A program made the position numbers and the translations under genes. A model generated the notes under the pieces. That model worked only from the letters and a program-made list of their open reading frames with translations. It searched no databases and was not told the origin of the DNA. A stretch of 64,000 nucleotides of DNA from JBBKWH01 sp037968855 (GTDB lineage Bacteria; Pseudomonadota; Gammaproteobacteria; Pseudomonadales; Moraxellaceae). The stretch lies in the NCBI GenBank assembly GCA_037968855.1, contig JBBKWH010000098.1:1-64000 (forward strand), read 5' to 3'. This document shows, piece after piece, positions 47,012 through 54,687 of the stretch (within the stretch, counting starts at the first letter, position 1; the number at the start of each line of letters is the position of its first letter).

Positions 47012-47088
47012 AGGCGCATAGCTCAGTTGGTTAGAGCACCACCTTGACATGGTGGGGGTCGCTAGTTCGAATCTAGTTGCGCCTACCA
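47012..47088 (+). tRNA. tRNA-Val (anticodon GAC)
   Basis: A 77-base cloverleaf. The acceptor stem AGGCGCA pairs with TGCGCCT, the anticodon loop is TTGACAT (GAC), and CCA is encoded. The D- and T-arms closely match enterobacterial tRNA-Val(GAC). Its 3' end is the likely attachment site of the adjoining prophage. Confidence 0.97.
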
Positions 47089-47103
47089 CATTCTGTTGTA
47101 CAG

Positions 47104-47139
47104 AAACCCGTTTAGAATCAACTTCTAAGCGGGTTTTTT
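47104..47139 (+). terminator. Terminator downstream of tRNA-Val
   Basis: AACCCGTTTAGAA and TTCTAAGCGGGTT form a long stem with one wobble around a short loop, followed by TTTTTT. It ends the tRNA-Val transcript before the integrase gene. Confidence 0.88.
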
Positions 47140-47244
47140 GTTGGTTTTTCGGCCTTAAAACCACGCTTATTTCACTTCTGTTTTCCGCCTAAAATTGGAT
47201 GCTTTTGTCATTTTGGATGAAAAATGGCGAAAATGAATTAAACT

Positions 47245-47266
47245 TTACGCCAGGATTACGCCAAGA
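47245..47266. repeat. Tandem 11-bp repeat upstream of integrase
   Basis: TTACGCCAGGA (47245-47255) and TTACGCCAAGA (47256-47266) are adjacent and differ at one base. They end 12 bases before the integrase ATG. The position suits integrase arm-type binding sites or an autoregulatory operator. Confidence 0.65.
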
Positions 47267-47278
47267 TTTTGTCAAAAA

Positions 47279-48295
47279 ATGAAGATACCAAAACCTCGCC
47301 AACGTGGAGAATCTTGGCGTATTGAGATGATGTTAGACGGTAAACGGATTAGTTGTACCCGTGACACACCCAAAGAGTGTGAGCAATGGGCAGCCATCAA
47401 AATTCTTGAGGCTAAGACAGCGGACAAGTCAAAGCAGCAGGGTGTTAAGCAGCACTATCCATTGTCGGCCTTGATGATCAATTACTACATGCAGATAGGA
47501 CAGCACAAGAAAAGCAAGCAATACATCAAAGAGCAATTTGCGACATTCAACGACAGGTACCCTGAGCTATCGTCGGCCAGCATCCATGACATTACACCCC
47601 AGATGCTGACCAACTGGCGTAACAGTCGCTTGCGTTCGGTTACCGCTGGCACTGTGCTACGCGAGATGAGCTTGTTGTCAGCAGTCTTTAGCTTTGCTCA
47701 AAAAGAGTTGTTCTTGATCGATAGCAATCCATTTGTGTTGGTATCAAAGCCCAAGCAGCCAAAGGCACGTTGTCGGCGCATACCACAGACAGATATTGAT
47801 GCACTTATGAAAGGGCTGGAATATGAGGTGGGTACGGTACCAACTGAGCCACGCCACTATGTAGCATGGTGTTTCTTGTTTGCGATTGAGACTGCCATGC
47901 GGCAAGGTGAGATTCTGAGTATTACTCGATCCAACATCCACGATGACTATATTCATCTGCCGGATACTAAGAATGGTGATTCACGCGATGTACCACTACT
48001 GGGTAGCGCGATTGAGCTTTTAAAATTGATTGACCATGATGGCGATGTGCTGATTCCGCACAATTCCAATAGCTTTAAAAAAGCATGGCAGCGGGGCATC
48101 AATAAAACTGGGCTTGATGATTTGCACTTCCATGACACCAGACACGAGGCGATCACTCGATTGGTCAAATTACGGAAGGTGCCGATTGAGATCCTGATGA
48201 AGATCACGGGGCATAAAACCCCGTCTGTTTTGATCAATACTTACTATAACCCTACCGCCAGCGAGATCAGCCAAATGCTGAACTCGCTTAGTTGA
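47279..48295 (+). CDS. int: Tyrosine recombinase (phage integrase)
   Basis: 338 residues. The N-terminal arm-binding region and SAM-like core-binding domain (about 60-160) precede a catalytic domain with Arg208 (AMRQGE), Lys231, His285-x-x-Arg288 (HDTRHE), His312 (GHKT) and the nucleophile Tyr322 or Tyr323. The set is complete, so it should be active. It is oriented away from tRNA-Val and begins 190 bases past it. The early operon converges on it, leaving no gap. Confidence 0.95.
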   Translation: MKIPKPRQRGESWRIEMMLDGKRISCTRDTPKECEQWAAIKILEAKTADKSKQQGVKQHYPLSALMINYYMQIGQHKKSKQYIKEQFATFNDRYPELSSASIHDITPQMLTNWRNSRLRSVTAGTVLREMSLLSAVFSFAQKELFLIDSNPFVLVSKPKQPKARCRRIPQTDIDALMKGLEYEVGTVPTEPRHYVAWCFLFAIETAMRQGEILSITRSNIHDDYIHLPDTKNGDSRDVPLLGSAIELLKLIDHDGDVLIPHNSNSFKKAWQRGINKTGLDDLHFHDTRHEAITRLVKLRKVPIEILMKITGHKTPSVLINTYYNPTASEISQMLNSLS

Positions 48296-48581
48296 GGCGT
48301 TTACGGCCACGACGTGGAGCAGTTTCTCCACCCAAGATTGCCATGGCAAACTTCGCTTCATATAGGTGCTTGCCAGCTGAGCCTTTGTTGTGACCCTCTA
48401 GGCGAGCAATGATGGTTGAGCGTGATAGGCCATATCGCTCAACGAGCCATGCAACGCCTACACGTTCGGGTATATCTTCGGCTTTTAGCGCCACGACCTT
48501 TGCGCCACCAATCAACTGCCCAAGATATACACTTGGTGGCGTATCTCCCTCGACAGTGATCGTATATTTATAGGCTCCCAT
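48288..48581 (-). CDS. Small phage protein, possible DNA-binding
   Basis: 97 residues. The ATG at 48581 is fixed by an excellent AAGGAGG box; a longer frame to 48746 lies inside the next gene. The central segment VAWLVERYGLSRSTIIARLEG looks like a helix-turn-helix, and the C-terminus is basic (APRRGRKRLN). The protein could be a regulator or an excisionase-like factor. It is the last gene of the leftward operon, and its end overlaps the end of the integrase gene by 8 bases on the opposite strand. Confidence 0.75.
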   Translation of the reverse strand: MGAYKYTITVEGDTPPSVYLGQLIGGAKVVALKAEDIPERVGVAWLVERYGLSRSTIIARLEGHNKGSAGKHLYEAKFAMAILGGETAPRRGRKRLN

Positions 48582-48798
48582 TAAGAACCTCCTTAAATGA
48601 GTTGCATGTAGGGCAAGGCACACCGCGTCGGCCTTCAGTAGTGCTTGCTGCCAGCCATTCATCAAAACCACACTTCTGGCAGACAAAGTGACAAGCTGGG
48701 CGACCATCAGGGAAGCTCCCGTGGTCATCGGCATGGGCCAACACACGAGACTTGGCGCGTGGTGGCTTGAGTTCTGGGAATAGGTCTTGTCGTTTCAT
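48568..48798 (-). CDS. Small phage zinc-ribbon-like protein
   Basis: 76 residues. CxxC pairs (CQKCG and CPTC, about 25 residues apart) suggest a zinc ribbon. The N-terminus is MKRQDLFPELKPPRAKSRVL. It overlaps the 97-residue gene downstream by 14 bases and the upstream gene by 4. Function unknown; such small ribbon proteins are common in early phage operons. Confidence 0.75.
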   Translation of the reverse strand: MKRQDLFPELKPPRAKSRVLAHADDHGSFPDGRPACHFVCQKCGFDEWLAASTTEGRRGVPCPTCNSFKEVLNGSL

Positions 48799-49097
48799 GA
48801 TGGGACAATCACCTTTACAATTGGCATGGGCTGATAGCGCAAACCATTGCCAAACCCACTAAAAAACTTTAATTGATCTTCAAACTTGCGGTTTTCATAC
48901 GCATCGAGTTGTCCGGTGGTCTTGAGTTTTTGCAGTGCTCGACGCTCCCGCTTTGCTTGGGCCGCTGCCATCCGGTCAAGATCGACTTGACTCATTGGAT
49001 TGGCTGGCTTTGCAGGTTCGTGCAGCAGATCAAGGTCACGCTCAAGCAGTGGGCTGCTTGTTCCAATAGCGATTGCCAAAGCTAAAATCGGATTCAT
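48795..49097 (-). CDS. Hypothetical phage protein
   Basis: 100 residues from the ATG at 49097, which has a GGAGG box; an in-frame start at 49127 is less likely. The N-terminus is hydrophobic (MNPILALAIAIGTSS), followed by a charged helical region (AAQAKRERRALQKLK). It could be a small membrane-associated protein. No family recognised. It overlaps both neighbours by 4 bases. Confidence 0.72.
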   Translation of the reverse strand: MNPILALAIAIGTSSPLLERDLDLLHEPAKPANPMSQVDLDRMAAAQAKRERRALQKLKTTGQLDAYENRKFEDQLKFFSGFGNGLRYQPMPIVKVIVPS

Positions 49098-49348
49098 GGA
49101 TTTTGCCCTCCTAGCACTACAAGACATTTTTGAATGAACTCAATCTCACCTAGATCAAGTCTGTTGTATGACTCGACCACCCATCGTGTAGGCTTTCCAC
49201 CATCGGTGACTTTTGAGAATTCACAGACCGCTTTGCCGCTTGGATAAAGCACGACAATGGTTTCCGACAGACCAATGATTGAATCTTTGGGAATGTGCTC
49301 AAACCCAAGATTAAGATCACGAATCATCTGGGCTAATTTCTCGTTCAT
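49094..49348 (-). CDS. Hypothetical phage protein
   Basis: 84 residues, acidic N-terminal helix (MNEKLAQMIRDLNLGFEHIP) then a mixed alpha/beta stretch (TIVVLYPSGKAVCEFS). No family recognised. It overlaps its neighbours by 4 bases on each side (ATGA junctions), so it is translationally coupled within the leftward operon. Confidence 0.75.
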   Translation of the reverse strand: MNEKLAQMIRDLNLGFEHIPKDSIIGLSETIVVLYPSGKAVCEFSKVTDGGKPTRWVVESYNRLDLGEIEFIQKCLVVLGGQNP

Positions 49349-49920
49349 GATTGGCCACCTTTGGCCTTGGCGATTAACGCCCGCTCAGACTCAAGTGCAT
49401 TACCAGCACTCTCACGTTTGATAAGGCTGTTGCGCCAGTCAGATGCGTCAAAGCCATCACCAATAATTTGACTTTCCCCTACGGGCCACTTTTTGCACAC
49501 CCAGAATGGCGCTGGTTTTTCACATACCGCTTGATCCACTTCGTAAAACCGTGCCAGACCGCATTTAGTAACAGCAGCGTATTCAGCCCAATCAGGCGCA
49601 CCATCGAAAATCGACTGATCTAGGCTCTTGGGTTCTGACTGGCTTAATCGCTTAGACATCTCCATGCGCGCCAATGCGTGCGGGTTATTGTCTAGCAAGG
49701 CTTCGATTTGATGCCTTTCAGTATTTCCTGATTTAAGACGTTCGTTTTCAGCCTTCAACCGCACAATCTCAGTCCGCAGTTCAGCAAAAGCCTTATCAAC
49801 TTCATCGGCGAGCATGTAGCTCCCATCATCTTCGTCAATGTAGACGGCAAGCACTTCGCAGTCGCACCCCTCATCATATTCAGATTCAATGCGACGCCGT
49901 CCTAGGTCTGGTTTGGTCAT
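49345..49920 (-). CDS. Hypothetical phage protein with leucine-zipper-like helix
   Basis: 191 residues. A heptad-patterned helix at about 42-63 (AFAELRTEIVRLKAENERLK) could mediate dimerisation. The C-terminal half contains SLDQSIFDGAPDWAEYAAV and FWVCKKWPVGES, a pattern seen in phage proteins of unknown function. It overlaps both neighbours by 4 bases. Confidence 0.75.
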   Translation of the reverse strand: MTKPDLGRRRIESEYDEGCDCEVLAVYIDEDDGSYMLADEVDKAFAELRTEIVRLKAENERLKSGNTERHQIEALLDNNPHALARMEMSKRLSQSEPKSLDQSIFDGAPDWAEYAAVTKCGLARFYEVDQAVCEKPAPFWVCKKWPVGESQIIGDGFDASDWRNSLIKRESAGNALESERALIAKAKGGQS

Positions 49921-50561
49921 TTTGCGGTCTCCAGCACGGCATCAGGCTTTTTAGCCACAGACTTTAGAAACTGGCCGCCAAACATCAAACCTTCATTCAG
50001 CGCAAAAACATCAACAGAGATTTTCCCAATCTGAGGCAGCACTGTGTTTGTGAAGGCAACGAGATGTTGTACTGCCTGAACCGCCATTGCTTGGCTGGCT
50101 TCTAGTTCTGCTACTTTCGTCCGCAATGCCTGAATTTCTTTGTCTTGCTCAGATTCATAACCATGCAAAGCATCAACGATCATGCAGCGTTCAAAATCGG
50201 TTGGTGTGTACTCAACATCGCCTTCGCAGAACAGAAAATAGTCTTCTGCGTAAACGCTAACAGGGTCTTTTTCGCAGACGTTAAACCCCCATCCCTTTTT
50301 GAAGTCGTCTTTGCTGCGCTCTGCAAGTTCTGCCTTGAGCGCATCGATGTTGAGGCGTAGCAGGGATGAGTAGTGAGCAGCTGCAATCAGCATTCCAGCC
50401 TGCTCTTTGGTCTCTAAGTTTTGTGCCAAAAACGCGCCACCGCCATTTTCGACAGCTTCAACAACGGCCAGTACATCAGGGCTGGTTCTATCAGGGTTTT
50501 TTTTCAAGAAGTCAGCGATATTATGGATTTCTTGCAGTGCCAGATTTGATGTTACATTCAT
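49917..50561 (-). CDS. Hypothetical phage protein
   Basis: 214 residues, acidic, mostly helical. A coiled-coil stretch (SEQDKEIQALRTKVAELEAS) sits near 140-160. No family recognised. The ATG at 50561 follows GAGGATG and a stem-loop; the same leader motif occurs ahead of the next gene upstream. It overlaps the 191-residue gene by 4 bases. Confidence 0.75.
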   Translation of the reverse strand: MNVTSNLALQEIHNIADFLKKNPDRTSPDVLAVVEAVENGGGAFLAQNLETKEQAGMLIAAAHYSSLLRLNIDALKAELAERSKDDFKKGWGFNVCEKDPVSVYAEDYFLFCEGDVEYTPTDFERCMIVDALHGYESEQDKEIQALRTKVAELEASQAMAVQAVQHLVAFTNTVLPQIGKISVDVFALNEGLMFGGQFLKSVAKKPDAVLETAK

Positions 50562-50583
50562 GATTGCATCCTCGAATTTGGTT

Positions 50584-50601
50584 GCCCTGCCGAAGCGGGG
50601 C
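50584..50601 (-). promoter_or_regulatory. Intercistronic stem-loop
   Basis: GCCCTGC, CGAA, GCGGGGC: a seven-pair stem with one wobble, just after the stop codon of the 65-residue gene and before the GAGGATG of the next. No T-run follows, so it is not a standard terminator. Confidence 0.7.
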
Positions 50602-50608
50602 GGTTGGG

Positions 50609-50806
50609 TTATTTGGGTATTGGGTAAAATTTGTCACAGTGGCGTTTTGCTGCATCCACTTCGCTTTCTTTGAGCAGCGTTGATTCAGCTTCAGTGTTCG
50701 GGTCAAAAGTGTGTTCTTCCATTCCCACTTCCAGCGCCTCATCCTCGGTATCTGCTTCGACGCAATAGGTGTATACGCTGGTAACTTTCACTTCAAAAAA
50801 TGGCAT
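50609..50806 (-). CDS. Small acidic phage protein
   Basis: 65 residues from the ATG at 50806 (GAGGATG upstream); a longer frame to 50839 crosses the hairpin and is rejected. The sequence is strongly acidic in the middle (EADTEDEALEVGMEEHTFDPNTE split by few basics), with an N-terminal strand MPFFEVKVTSVYTYCVEA. It resembles small phage proteins of a ferredoxin-like or DNA-mimic shape, but no family is recognised. Confidence 0.75.
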   Translation of the reverse strand: MPFFEVKVTSVYTYCVEADTEDEALEVGMEEHTFDPNTEAESTLLKESEVDAAKRHCDKFYPIPK

Positions 50807-50832
50807 GACGTCATCCTCAAATTTGGTTGCGC

Positions 50833-50855
50833 CCCACACTGGAGGCGCGTGTGGG
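50833..50855 (-). promoter_or_regulatory. Intercistronic stem-loop
   Basis: CCCACAC and GTGTGGG form a perfect seven-pair stem around a nine-base loop, directly after the stop codon of the H-NS-tailed gene. A conserved leader (roughly GCAACCAAATTTGAGGATG) then leads into the 65-residue gene. Confidence 0.75.
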
Positions 50856-50857
50856 TT

Positions 50858-52552
50858 TTATTGGATCAAGAAGTCATCAATGGATGCGCCTTCAGCAATC
50901 TTGGCAACCAACCATGCAGGCTGTTTTCCACGGCCTGTCCATGTCTCGCCTGTTTCTGGGTTGGAGTAGCGCGGCTTTACGGCACGGCCTTTGGGTTTTT
51001 CAGCAGTCACTTCATCATCTGTTGCCACCGATTCACTCGGCCATTCCTGCTCAATGAAGCTATCGATCATGCCGCCCATTTTGGCTTCGGGCATATCAAT
51101 CGCCAGATCAGCTAATTGTTCTTGTGCTGCATGGGCAAGGACAGGATGTTCGATTGGGTTAAATGTGCAGGTCACGTCAAATAAGCGACGCCCCCTTGCT
51201 TCATCTCCGCCAGTGGTGCATTCAGCAAACGAGAATTCGACGTTGGTCAGTTCTTCCATAGCGGCGCGTGCTTTCAGGGCTGCCTCAACACTGATAGGGC
51301 TTGATGCTTTAACGTCCTTAGCAAAACTTAAGGCCACAAAGTCCATGCCCTGCTTGGTGACGACATAGGTATCCAGAACCAAGCTGTCCTTGTAGTCCAT
51401 TTCATGTAGGATTTCTTCAACCACTTGGTCAAAGTTCATGCCTTGTTCTTTGTGTTGCAGATTGGCTTCCTGAACAAAATCAGGATGAACCAGCGGGTCA
51501 AAAGTCAGGTACACGTCAATCACACGACGGCCAGTGACTTCATCAGCAGGTGTGGATTCGTCTTTAAGCGTAAATGTGCCTTGGATGTCGTACTGATTAA
51601 GCAGGTTGTGAACTGCCATCTCAACACTAATGCCATAGCCAACTTTCGGGTTCTCCTCCTCGTAGCCTTCATCATCAGGGAGGTGTGAAAACTCGCCAAC
51701 AGCCACAAAGGTTCCATCGTTCATGGTCACCATTACACGGTCATAGTGCATGGTCATGGTTTCAGGTTTGACCATCTGTTTAGGCGAATGACCAATCAAC
51801 GCCACCGGCGCGACATCGACTTCACCTTTGCACAGTTGACCAAACCAGTTGATCATGGCTTCCCAGTTGCCCTTGTTAAACGAGCGCATGTGTTCGCCAT
51901 TATTGAGTGGCCACAAATGCGCGTAGACCGACTTGGCATATTCCACCTGATCCATTTCATACAATTTTTCACGAATCGAGCGTGCGAATAGCTCGGCATC
52001 CTTACGGCTTGGCGCAGGGATCATTGACGCGCCACCTGACATAATTGGCAGGTTAATCGCCCATAGAAACGCATCATCCGGCAATGACGCACCATTACTA
52101 CCAAACAACTGGCCTTGGTCTGGGTCGGCTTCGACGAGATCCATGCTGCCAAGATATTGAGCAGCATCAGCCATCAAGATTTGGCAGGATGCGCCACTAT
52201 CAGCTAGATAAAACTCATGCATCGCATCGCTGTTGTTATTGCGGTCGATAATGACGGTTAGTTTGATTTTGTCTTTCTTGGCAATACTTTCAATCGTTCC
52301 AGCAAGCGCAGTGTGGCCACCAGTGACAATGGTATTCACCGCACCGGCAACGGCATATTTGACACCGTGTTGAATGCGCTCGATTGACTCTTGTTGCTGC
52401 TTTTCGCTCATTTTTTGCCAAACATCTGGTGCGACGCGAAGCTCTTGAAGATGAAGCTCGACGAGCTTTTTTCCCATGTGTTCAGCGGCAAGCATAGGCA
52501 GCTTGGGATTGTGTGGTACTGAGCCTTCTGGCTTCTCGGTTTGTGCGTTCAT
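50858..52552 (-). CDS. Large phage protein with C-terminal H-NS-type DNA-binding domain
   Basis: 564 residues from the ATG at 52552. The last 37 residues (528-564) match the H-NS DNA-binding domain: TWTGRGKQPAWL is the core minor-groove loop, and the end SIDDFLIQ parallels the H-NS terminus. Two internal repeats of about 90 residues (about 271-365 and 393-475) share ISVEMA/ISVEAA, GRRVIDV/GRRLFDV and FDPLVHP/FNPIEHP. The N-terminal 270 residues are unrecognised. It is encoded between recT and a small acidic protein. It may bind AT-rich DNA during recombination or silence host or phage promoters. The domain call is from sequence; the role is inference. Confidence 0.82.
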   Translation of the reverse strand: MNAQTEKPEGSVPHNPKLPMLAAEHMGKKLVELHLQELRVAPDVWQKMSEKQQQESIERIQHGVKYAVAGAVNTIVTGGHTALAGTIESIAKKDKIKLTVIIDRNNNSDAMHEFYLADSGASCQILMADAAQYLGSMDLVEADPDQGQLFGSNGASLPDDAFLWAINLPIMSGGASMIPAPSRKDAELFARSIREKLYEMDQVEYAKSVYAHLWPLNNGEHMRSFNKGNWEAMINWFGQLCKGEVDVAPVALIGHSPKQMVKPETMTMHYDRVMVTMNDGTFVAVGEFSHLPDDEGYEEENPKVGYGISVEMAVHNLLNQYDIQGTFTLKDESTPADEVTGRRVIDVYLTFDPLVHPDFVQEANLQHKEQGMNFDQVVEEILHEMDYKDSLVLDTYVVTKQGMDFVALSFAKDVKASSPISVEAALKARAAMEELTNVEFSFAECTTGGDEARGRRLFDVTCTFNPIEHPVLAHAAQEQLADLAIDMPEAKMGGMIDSFIEQEWPSESVATDDEVTAEKPKGRAVKPRYSNPETGETWTGRGKQPAWLVAKIAEGASIDDFLIQ

Positions 52553-52578
52553 TGTGATTCTCTCTGGCAAAGAAAATG

Positions 52579-52600
52579 CACCCCCGCAGGGGCGCGGGTG
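52579..52600 (-). promoter_or_regulatory. Intercistronic stem-loop
   Basis: CACCCCCGC, AGG, GGCGCGGGTG: a GC-rich hairpin with alternative pairings, between the recT stop and the start of the H-NS-tailed gene. No T-run. Confidence 0.6.
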
Positions 52601-52603
52601 GTA

Positions 52604-53650
52604 TTAGGCGTTTAGTTCATCGGCTCGTTTGCTAACGGCGTTCCACATGGCTTCGCGCTTTTCTGGGTCTGAAAACTCAATTTCAGTAGACAGGCGATCC
52701 AGTTCATCTTGGTTCGGTGCCTTTGCGATCAGATCGATTAAGGGTGTGGTTGGTGCTGGTTGTTGCTGCTTTGGTGTTTGCTTGGTAGATGTTGGTTTTG
52801 GTGCAGCTTTGGCGGGAGTGGTCGCTGGTGCTACAGCTACTTCCGGCTCAGGTTGGTTGCTTGGCGCTTCGGCAGACTCATCTGCATGAATCTCTACCGA
52901 GTCTCCCTCAATCACAAAATTGACCTTCTGGCCAGATTCGTTAGCAACCTCGATTTGTTCGGTTCGCATCATTTCGATGCTCATAGGCAGATATTTCCAA
53001 CCACGACGAATCACGGTTTTGAGTGCCATTTGCTCATAATCAGTGACCCAAGGGCCATTCTTTCCAGAAGGCGAGCGTTCACGAATCTTGTTGACTTCAT
53101 CAATGCTCATCCACTCAAAGTGGTTACCACCATCGGTGAAGTGAGCAACCATGTAGACCAGCTTTGGCGCACCACGATCACCAGTCAGCAACGGCTTGTG
53201 TACCACCTTGGTATCAATGCCTAATTCAAGATCGAAGGTGTCGTTCTCATAAACCATTTCGGCTTTGATGCTGGTAATAAAGCCTGAGCGACGGGCTAGG
53301 GTCAGCAGGCCACGATAGCCAACAATCGCCTTCACTTCGTTTTTGTAAGGCACGAGGTAGCACTGACCAAGCGCACCACCGATTTCCAGACCAAGATGGG
53401 ATGCTTGGATCACTGAGTTGATGAAACTGTCAGGATTGCGCATGGCAATACCCGCAAGGTATGAGTTCAGGCGCAGCTCATTCAGGGCGATACGTGCCAT
53501 TTTTTCCGGTGTAACGCTGGAAGCGACAACCGATTTAATCTGGCTAAATTTGCTGGCAAGCACTTTACCCAGATCAGCAATGCTGTTTTGGGCAGGCAGC
53601 TTGGCATCAGGATTGCGTGCCACTTGGCTGTTGTAGTTGTCGATGCTCAT
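52604..53650 (-). CDS. recT: RecT-family single-strand annealing protein
   Basis: 348 residues. The RecT/Bet core (about 30-240) is clear: PEKMARIALNELRLN, QASHLGLEIGGALGQCYLVP, IVGYRGLLTLARRSG, and the C-terminal part of the core ALKTVIRRGWKYLP. A Pro/Ala/Thr/Gln-rich linker follows, then a short helical tail. It anneals complementary ssDNA and works with the RecE-like exonuclease encoded just upstream (12-base gap). Confidence 0.95.
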   Translation of the reverse strand: MSIDNYNSQVARNPDAKLPAQNSIADLGKVLASKFSQIKSVVASSVTPEKMARIALNELRLNSYLAGIAMRNPDSFINSVIQASHLGLEIGGALGQCYLVPYKNEVKAIVGYRGLLTLARRSGFITSIKAEMVYENDTFDLELGIDTKVVHKPLLTGDRGAPKLVYMVAHFTDGGNHFEWMSIDEVNKIRERSPSGKNGPWVTDYEQMALKTVIRRGWKYLPMSIEMMRTEQIEVANESGQKVNFVIEGDSVEIHADESAEAPSNQPEPEVAVAPATTPAKAAPKPTSTKQTPKQQQPAPTTPLIDLIAKAPNQDELDRLSTEIEFSDPEKREAMWNAVSKRADELNA

Positions 53651-53662
53651 CGGGTGTTCCTC

Positions 53663-54517
53663 TTAAATGGCCCAGACTGGTAGGGCGATAGGTTCAATTC
53701 GTGGTGTGTAGCTCGGCCAATAGCCGATACGTTTGCAGTGAGCGATAAGCCCTAGTGCTTCCTTCTTCTTGGCATGGCCAACAAACAAGGTGGCTTCTGT
53801 GGCTTGATAGGCAGCGCAGGCATACGGACGATCACGCTCAATCACGAGCCACAAGAATTCGGGTGGTTCTTCGGTCTGGTAGTAGGCTTGAAAGCCATCG
53901 CAGTACATGGCTGCACTGGTGTGGTAGCCGAAGTTGGCGATGGTGCGAGCAAACGCGGCAGGTCGTGCGTCATCAGTGGTTTTTAGATCGATGATCAAGC
54001 CATTCGGCCAGTCGGCACATGGCGCAATGTGGTAGTCAGGACGAACACGGCAGGCGAGTCCTGATACTTGATCTTGATAAAAGATGGATGCTTCGCGGTA
54101 GCCTTTGCCTTCCATCACGATGCGATTAAATGGGTGGGCGCGTAGGCTGGCAGCCATTGCCAAGGCAACTTTGCTTTGCTCGGCAGTGAGGATGATTTTT
54201 CCTTTGGCATACTCGGAAAATTCCTCCCATAACTCCTTGCCAGCTTTTGTACGACGATCACAGCTAGGCGCAACAGCCACTTCGATTTCGTATAAATCTG
54301 GCTCAAGAAACAGCACATGAACCGCGCTACCAAGCTGCATGTTTGCCGTTGCTTCGTTTGGCGCACGATCTTCTGCCAGATACTTGGCGAAGTAGTGAGC
54401 GGGTGAGCGCAGGGCTTCTTTTAGTTGGCTGCTGCTGATTGCTGGCAATGAGTGATATTTCTCATTGCTCATGCCATAGGCAATGCTGGATGTCAGTGGT
54501 TTGGTTTGAGCGTTCAT
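53663..54517 (-). CDS. RecE-like PD-(D/E)XK exonuclease
   Basis: 284 residues. It corresponds to the C-terminal nuclease domain of RecE (exonuclease VIII). Seen: GSAVH (His68), Glu142 in REAS, Asp161 in RPDYH, and Asp177-Leu-Lys179 in IIDLKTT. It should digest linear dsDNA 5' to 3' and load RecT. Standalone length is normal for phage forms. It overlaps the 57-residue membrane gene upstream by 4 bases. Confidence 0.92.
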   Translation of the reverse strand: MNAQTKPLTSSIAYGMSNEKYHSLPAISSSQLKEALRSPAHYFAKYLAEDRAPNEATANMQLGSAVHVLFLEPDLYEIEVAVAPSCDRRTKAGKELWEEFSEYAKGKIILTAEQSKVALAMAASLRAHPFNRIVMEGKGYREASIFYQDQVSGLACRVRPDYHIAPCADWPNGLIIDLKTTDDARPAAFARTIANFGYHTSAAMYCDGFQAYYQTEEPPEFLWLVIERDRPYACAAYQATEATLFVGHAKKKEALGLIAHCKRIGYWPSYTPRIEPIALPVWAI

Positions 54518-54687
54518 TTGGCACTCCAGATAACCGCAATGGCGATCACGGCAATGAATGGGATGAAGTACGGGTCAATGGCGCGGGATGCCTGAGCAAT
54601 ACGCGCTAGACGGACACGCAAACGATGGATGCGAGCGCGTGGGGTGCGTTGGCTGGCAACGATTAGGTTTTGAGTTGTGCGTTTCAT
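54514..54687 (-). CDS. Small membrane protein (57 residues)
   Basis: A small gene: ATG at 54687, TGA at 54514-54516, with ATGA overlaps at both ends, which strongly supports translation. The protein has a very basic N-terminal half (RTPRARIHRLRVRLARIAQ) and one C-terminal membrane helix (YFIPFIAVIAIAVIWS). Its function is unknown. It sits directly before the exonuclease gene, where lambda-type phages keep small host-modulating proteins such as Gam or Kil. Confidence 0.8.
   Translation of the reverse strand: MKRTTQNLIVASQRTPRARIHRLRVRLARIAQASRAIDPYFIPFIAVIAIAVIWSAK

Larger units (their letters stand above)
47066..47278. other. Probable prophage attL region
   Basis: It spans the 3' third of tRNA-Val and the 190 bases before the integrase. 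Integrases encoded directly beside a tRNA usually recombine within its 3' end, leaving the tRNA intact. The exact core cannot be set without attR, which is outside the window. Confidence 0.55.

Noticed and set aside
46949..47164. Minus-strand ORF of 71 codons over tRNA-Val
   Set aside because: It is antisense to the tRNA and gives the well-known spurious peptide type (FELATPTMSRWCSNQLSYAP). The tRNA explains the sequence.
48582..48746. N-terminal extension of the 97-residue phage gene
   Set aside because: The extension lies wholly inside the zinc-ribbon-like gene, and the strong AAGGAGG box fixes the start at 48581.
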